Origin: Candidatus Binatota bacterium
GTDB taxonomy: Bacteria; Desulfobacterota; Binatia; Bin18
Assembly: GCA_011523315.1 (NCBI GenBank)
Contig: WTHE01000652.1
Location: 1 to 9,264 of the forward strand
Length of the DNA: 9,264 nucleotides
Direction: 5' to 3'
Shown here: one piece after another, positions 6,500 through 9,264 of the stretch
How positions within the stretch are numbered: the stretch's first letter is position 1
Layout of the letters: every line of letters starts with the position of its first letter
Program-made: the position numbers and the translations under genes
The notes under the pieces: model-generated
Told to the model about the DNA's origin: nothing
Seen by the model: the letters and a program-made list of their open reading frames with translations, nothing else
The model's database searches: none

Positions 6500-7471
6500 A
6501 TGCGAGCCACGAGCCACGATCCAGCCCAGCCGACCGGGCAAGACTGGCACGAATGGACGGTCCCGGCCCAGGACGACCTACTGCGTCTCGATAGCTTCCT
6601 GGTCCGTCGGCTACCGGGCGTGTCACGGCGGGCGGTTGGCGCTCTTATCAAGGCCGGCCACGTCCGCCTTAACCGAGGACCGGGCAAAAAGGGCAGCCGG
6701 GTTCGCAGCGGCGACCGCGTACGAGCCCAGGTTCGGCTGAGCCTCAGACCCAGCCCGTCACTACCCGTCCGACTGGTCTACGCCCAGGGCGCAGTCCTCG
6801 GCCTCGATAAGCCCCCGGGTCTGCCCAGCGTTGCCCTGCGCTTCGGCGATACCCGGACGGTCGCCAACTACCTGGCAGCCCATTACCCGGAAACCACGCT
6901 GAGCAGCCTGTCGTCACGCGCGCCGCTCGAAGCCGGTGTGGTCCACCGGCTCGACACCCCCACATCGGGATTGCTGTTGGCAGCCCGCACGGCGGCGGCC
7001 TACACGGCCCTGCGCGCCCAGTTCTCGGACCGCCGGATTATCAAAGACTATCTGGCCTGGGTACACGGGCGGCCGAGCGGCCGGGAACTCGACGGCACCA
7101 GACGCTTTTTTCTGATGCCCGCAGGCAGGCGGGGACAGCGTATGCGGGTCGTCATGGCTGAGCGCGACCTCGCTCCTCGGCAGCGAGCCCAGGCAGCGAT
7201 GTCCACCTATACCTGTCTTGAGACGCGCGCTGGCTACAGCCTGATCCGCGTTCGGCTGCACACCGGGGTACGTCACCAAATCCGGGCGCATCTGGCTGGC
7301 CTGGGCTATCCGCTGGTCGGCGATACCCACTACGGCGCTCCGGCCGGGGCGGGCCGGCTGGCGCTGCACGCCGAGGCGCTCCGCTTCGTGCATCCCGAGA
7401 CCGGGCAAAGCGTGCGGCTCTTCAGTCCGGCCGGGCAGGATTTCCAACCCAAGGAGAATGGATCGCGCTAG
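6500..7471 (+). CDS. RluA-family RNA pseudouridine synthase with S4 domain
   Basis: The start ATG 6500 follows GGAAG at a normal distance; longer in-frame extension overlaps the upstream gene in another frame and is discarded. The 323-residue protein has an N-terminal S4 RNA-binding domain (about 27-80: LRLDSFLVRRLPGVSRRAVGALI, then 'GHVRLN'), the catalytic-domain entry 'VLGLDKPPGLPS' (99-110), and the RluA signature HRLDTPTSG (149-157), whose Asp152 is the catalytic aspartate. 'YLAWVHG' (184-190), 'RLHTGVRHQIRAHLAGLGYPLVGDTHYG' (252-279) and 'LALHAEALRFVHPETG' (287-302) complete the fold. It should isomerise specific uridines in 23S rRNA (RluC/RluD-like) or tRNA; the exact site cannot be assigned, so no symbol is given. 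Its stop overlaps that of the convergent zinc-ribbon gene. It lies near the tRNA T-loop modification genes at 7981-9264 but is not co-transcribed with them. Confidence 0.93.
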   Translation: MRATSHDPAQPTGQDWHEWTVPAQDDLLRLDSFLVRRLPGVSRRAVGALIKAGHVRLNRGPGKKGSRVRSGDRVRAQVRLSLRPSPSLPVRLVYAQGAVLGLDKPPGLPSVALRFGDTRTVANYLAAHYPETTLSSLSSRAPLEAGVVHRLDTPTSGLLLAARTAAAYTALRAQFSDRRIIKDYLAWVHGRPSGRELDGTRRFFLMPAGRRGQRMRVVMAERDLAPRQRAQAAMSTYTCLETRAGYSLIRVRLHTGVRHQIRAHLAGLGYPLVGDTHYGAPAGAGRLALHAEALRFVHPETGQSVRLFSPAGQDFQPKENGSR

Positions 7472-7491
7472 GCGGCCGCTTGGCCTTTTTT
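7468..7491 (+). terminator. Weak intrinsic terminator candidate after the pseudouridine synthase gene
   Basis: On the plus strand GGCC (7474-7477), loop GCTT and GGCC (7482-7485) precede six T residues (7486-7491). The stem is short (4 bp, with an alternative AGGC/GCCT pairing at 7470-7473 and 7483-7486). The U-tract lies inside the 3' end of the convergent zinc-ribbon gene and is the complement of its Lys-rich codons. Confidence 0.3.
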
Positions 7492-7830
7492 CCTGGTTTT
7501 TTCCCGACTTTTGGCGCAGGGCGCACACAGGTTGGCGACATTATTGGGATCTTCGACGAGTCCCTCGTCGAGGTTATGGCAGATCTTCTTGCAGTCGAGG
7601 CAGATGAAATAAATGCCCTCAATCGTCTTATTGATGCGTTCCCGGTTGAGAACCCGACCCTTGAGCTTCTCGACCCGAATCCCGAGCAGTTCTTCATAGC
7701 GCCGCTTGATCTTGAGCCGCCCGGCCTCGTCTTTGGGGAGTTCCTCTTCGGCAGCCTCGTCCGAGTGCTCGTCATCGTCGAACAGGACCACGTCCTTGCG
7801 GACTTTCTCTTTTTTACTCGCTCGCGGCAT
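7468..7830 (-). CDS. Small zinc-ribbon protein with acidic and basic tracts
   Basis: The protein has 120 residues. The ATG (complement of 7828-7830) has GGAGGAGG about six bases upstream; the in-frame ATG further up, at 7914, would run through the promoter. The N-terminus is Lys/Arg-rich (MPRASKKEKVRK), followed by an acidic stretch (about 17-35), a basic helix (KIKRRYEELLGIRVEKLKGRV, 40-60), and a C-terminal cysteine module with Cys77-x2-Cys80, Cys84, and Cys102-x2-Cys105. The two CxxC knuckles 22 residues apart form a plausible single zinc ribbon. The tail is again Lys/Arg-rich. I do not recognise the family. A small, charged zinc-ribbon protein among RNA-modification genes could bind RNA or ribosomes, but this is inference from position and composition only. 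It is convergent with the pseudouridine synthase gene and divergent from the ttuB-like gene. Confidence 0.75.
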   Translation of the reverse strand: MPRASKKEKVRKDVVLFDDDEHSDEAAEEELPKDEAGRLKIKRRYEELLGIRVEKLKGRVLNRERINKTIEGIYFICLDCKKICHNLDEGLVEDPNNVANLCAPCAKSREKTRKKGQAAA

Positions 7831-7909
7831 ACGCGTCCTCCTCCACATGGGCCGACGGCCAGGATCGACAGTATAAAAAGGCAGAAACGGGCGGGTGGAT
7901 GAACCTCTT

Positions 7910-7939
7910 CTCATATGGGATGAGGCTGAGGACTGTCAA
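7910..7939 (-). promoter_or_regulatory. Predicted promoter of the zinc-ribbon gene
   Basis: On the minus strand a perfect -35 consensus TTGACA (complement of 7934-7939) is followed after 17 bp by ATATGA (complement of 7911-7916), or after 18 bp by TATGAG (7910-7915). The predicted leader to the ATG at 7830 is about 75 nt. A second TATACT lies at the complement of about 7870-7875, but without a -35. Confidence 0.5.
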
Positions 7940-7945
7940 GAGTTC

Positions 7946-7974
7946 TTGTCGAGCCGAGGGGGGCGTGGTAGGTT
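7946..7974 (+). promoter_or_regulatory. Predicted promoter of the ttuB-ttuA operon
   Basis: TTGTCG (7946-7951), 17 bp, TAGGTT (7969-7974). The start point expected 6-7 bp further falls on or next to the ATG at 7981, implying a leaderless or near-leaderless mRNA. The -35 sits only six bases from the -35 of the divergent zinc-ribbon promoter, and together they form the inverted repeat CAAGA-GT-TCTTG (7937-7948). Confidence 0.5.
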
Positions 7975-7980
7975 AGCGCA

Positions 7981-8178
7981 ATGCGGGTTACCCTCCTGCC
8001 GCAAAACCAGACTGTGACATTTCCAAAGCGCATGCGTGTGGCCGCCCTGCTGAATAAGCTGGATCTGATCCCGGGCACGGTCATGGTGATTCGCGGCACG
8101 GCGTTGTTGATAGATGAGGACCTGATTCAGGAAGACGATGAAATCGAGATTCGGTCGGTTATTTCGGGGGGCGTATGA
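7981..8178 (+). CDS. ttuB: TtuB-like ubiquitin-fold sulfur carrier (MoaD/ThiS family)
   Basis: A 65-residue beta-grasp protein starting MRVTLLPQNQTVTF, with 'VAALLNKLDLIPGTVMVIRGTALLIDEDLI' (20-49), 'EDDEIEIRSVISGGV' (51-65). Length, the VIRG turn and the 'S.ISGG' end match Thermus TtuB, the carrier whose C-terminal glycine becomes a thiocarboxylate and gives its sulfur to tRNA via TtuA. The ATG of ttuA overlaps its stop (ATGA at 8175-8178), so translation is coupled. Oddity: one residue, Val65, follows Gly63-Gly64. In the family, adenylation by the E1-like enzyme needs a free terminal glycine, so either Val is removed or the requirement is relaxed here. The upstream region has no clear Shine-Dalgarno sequence. 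ThiS or MoaD is a less likely identity given the ttuA neighbour. Confidence 0.87.
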   Translation: MRVTLLPQNQTVTFPKRMRVAALLNKLDLIPGTVMVIRGTALLIDEDLIQEDDEIEIRSVISGGV

Positions 8179-9089
8179 AGTGTAAACGCTGTGGGGAGCG
8201 GGCTGAAATCCAGCTCCGCTCACATAACGCAGCCTTCTGCCGCTCGTGCTTTGTGCTGTACTTCCAGCGTCAGGTCGAGCGGGCCATTCATAAACAGCGC
8301 ATGTTCACCCCTCAGGATCGGATTCTGGTCGCCGTGTCGGGCGGCAAGGACAGCCTGGCGCTGTGGGACGTGCTGCTGACCCTCGGCTATCAGACCGAAG
8401 GCGTATACCTGGCCCTGGGCATTGGCGACTATTCGGAGCAATCCCAACACAAAGCCGAGGCCTTCGCCCGCCAGCGTGGGGCGTCGCTACGGGTCGTCGA
8501 GCTGTCCGAAGACGCGGTGGCGGTGCCTGTTGCGGCGCAATTCACCAACCGGGTGCCGTGTGCGGCGTGCGGCATGATGAAGCGCCACTTCTTCGACCGG
8601 GCCGCGCTTGAGGGCGGCTTCTCGGTCCTGGCCACCGGTCACAACCTCGACGACGAGGCCGCCCGCCTGCTGGGCAACGTCCTGCACTGGCAGACCGAGT
8701 ATCTGGCCCGCCAAACCCCGGTTCTGGAACCGAGCCACCCCAAGTTCGTCCGCAAGGTCCGCCCGCTGTACCGACTGGGCGAGTTGGAGTCGGCGGCCTA
8801 CGCCTTTTTTCGCGGCATCGACTATGTGATTGACGAGTGTCCCAACAGCGTCGGCGCAACCCAGCTGCACTATAAAGACACGCTCAACCGCCTCGAAGCC
8901 ACAATGCCGGGCACCAAGCTCAACTTTGTCCAGGAGTTTCTGCGCTCGGCCCAGCCAGCCTTTGCCGCTGCGAACGACAGTCCGCCCCAGACCTGCGCGG
9001 AGTGCGGCATGCCATCCTTCACCCCGGTGTGCGCCTTCTGCCGTCTGCTTCAGGAAGTCAAACGCAAGCAGGAGCGCAGCGTCGCCTAG
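8175..9089 (+). CDS. ttuA: TtuA-type tRNA 2-thiolation enzyme (U54/T54)
   Basis: This 304-residue protein matches TtuA of the TtcA/Ncs6 PP-loop ATPase superfamily in layout. An N-terminal zinc ribbon has Cys3-x2-Cys6 and Cys22-x2-Cys25. The PP-loop SGGKDS (55-60) binds ATP. 'PCAACG' contributes Cys129 and Cys132, and ECPNS contributes Cys222. In Thermus TtuA the equivalent three cysteines hold the [4Fe-4S] cluster. TGHNLDDEA (154-162) is the second conserved box. A C-terminal zinc ribbon has Cys274-x2-Cys277 and Cys286-x2-Cys289. The enzyme adenylates U54 (ribothymidine) of tRNA and thiolates it at C2 with sulfur from TtuB. All expected cysteines are present. It overlaps ttuB by 4 bp. TtcA (C32 thiolation) is disfavoured by the zinc ribbons and the ttuB partner. 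Confidence 0.93.
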   Translation: MKCKRCGERAEIQLRSHNAAFCRSCFVLYFQRQVERAIHKQRMFTPQDRILVAVSGGKDSLALWDVLLTLGYQTEGVYLALGIGDYSEQSQHKAEAFARQRGASLRVVELSEDAVAVPVAAQFTNRVPCAACGMMKRHFFDRAALEGGFSVLATGHNLDDEAARLLGNVLHWQTEYLARQTPVLEPSHPKFVRKVRPLYRLGELESAAYAFFRGIDYVIDECPNSVGATQLHYKDTLNRLEATMPGTKLNFVQEFLRSAQPAFAAANDSPPQTCAECGMPSFTPVCAFCRLLQEVKRKQERSVA

Positions 9090-9105
9090 ACCAATACGGG
9101 CACCA

Positions 9106-9147
9106 CTTCTTCATTCATCGTTCAGCATTCATACTTCATCATTCCCC
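9106..9147 (+). repeat. Degenerate 7-nt tandem repeat (six units) before trmI
   Basis: Six consecutive heptamers start at 9106, 9113, 9120, 9127, 9134 and 9141. Every unit has TTC at positions 2-4, and the consensus is ATTCATC. The tract is AT-richer than the surrounding genes and is pyrimidine-rich on the plus strand. It occupies the place of a ribosome binding site for the gene at 9149, which has none. Confidence 0.55.
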
Positions 9148-9148
9148 C

Positions 9149-9264
9149 ATGCCTTCCCCCCGCTCCCTCCTCCAAGCCGGCGATAACGTGGTGTTTATCG
9201 ACCGCAAAGAACGCGAGTACCTGAGCACCCTCAAGGCCGGCGGCCGGCGGTCGCTGCGCGGCGG
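9149..9264 (+). CDS. trmI: TrmI-like tRNA (adenine58-N1)-methyltransferase, N-terminal fragment
   Basis: Only the first 38 codons are present; the gene runs off the right edge. The peptide MPSPRSLLQAGDNV, then VFIDRKEREYLSTLKAGGRRSLRGG, resembles the N-terminal beta-domain of TrmI/PimT-type enzymes ('GD.V.l.D.kgr.y...l..G..f.t.rG'), including the 'DRK.R.YL' box. TrmI is a homotetrameric SAM-dependent enzyme that makes m1A58 in the tRNA T-loop. The gene is 59 bp behind ttuA on the same strand, in a context that fits a T-loop modification role. There is no Shine-Dalgarno sequence before the ATG (a C-run precedes it). The catalytic SAM-binding part is outside the window, so the call rests on the short N-terminus and the neighbourhood. 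Confidence 0.65.
   Translation, partial: MPSPRSLLQAGDNVVFIDRKEREYLSTLKAGGRRSLRG

Noticed and set aside
7981..8178. Identity as ThiS (thiamine) or MoaD (molybdopterin)
   Set aside because: The 4-bp overlap with ttuA and the TtuB-like length and ISGG end favour the tRNA thiolation carrier; no thiamine or molybdopterin gene is nearby.
9106..9147. Repeat tract considered as a CRISPR array
   Set aside because: Units are 7 nt, adjacent and without unique spacers, so it is a simple tandem repeat.

Overview
The window is a GC-rich, densely packed bacterial segment of about 9.3 kb with 13 protein-coding genes. Two of them are cut by the window edges. I see no rRNA, tRNA, insertion sequence, phage gene or CRISPR array. 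The host is probably an uncultured environmental bacterium. Three luciferase-like (LLM) flavin/F420 oxidoreductases, a SnoaL-like protein and a DUF1329-like exported protein recall Tectomicrobia/Entotheonella or deltaproteobacterial-type metagenome genomes. That assignment is an impression from gene content, not a computed result.

Region 1 (1-4845) is a metabolic/accessory block. In order it holds a truncated LLM oxidoreductase (-), a DUF1329-like exported protein (+), a second LLM oxidoreductase (-), a third one of the Rv2161c/TIGR03619 type (+), an exported protein of unknown function (+) and a SnoaL/NTF2-fold protein (-). The two plus-strand transcription units that diverge from LLM genes share a near-identical 38-nt promoter segment (TTGACT, 17 bp, CATGAG, plus flanks). 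They may therefore be co-regulated.

Region 2 (4887-7830) begins with a minus-strand lipoprotein that joins a bifunctional-nuclease (BFN/DUF151) domain to a PDZ domain. It diverges from a plus-strand pair: an unknown helical protein and an RluA-type pseudouridine synthase. The pseudouridine synthase gene runs into a convergent small zinc-ribbon gene, and the two stop codons overlap in a shared CTAG.

Region 3 (7981-9264) is the most coherent unit: ttuB-like sulfur carrier, ttuA tRNA thiotransferase (overlapping as ATGA), then the start of a trmI-like tRNA m1A58 methyltransferase. TtuA/TtuB thiolate position 54 of tRNA and TrmI methylates A58, so this looks like a T-loop modification operon. 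The TtuB-like carrier ends Gly-Gly-Val instead of Gly-Gly. A degenerate 7-nt tandem repeat fills the gap before trmI.

The three convergent gene junctions leave 11 or fewer intergenic bases, so there is little room for dedicated terminators. No gene-free stretch exceeds 300 bases. Gaps of 88-157 bp between divergent genes carry promoter-like sequences.
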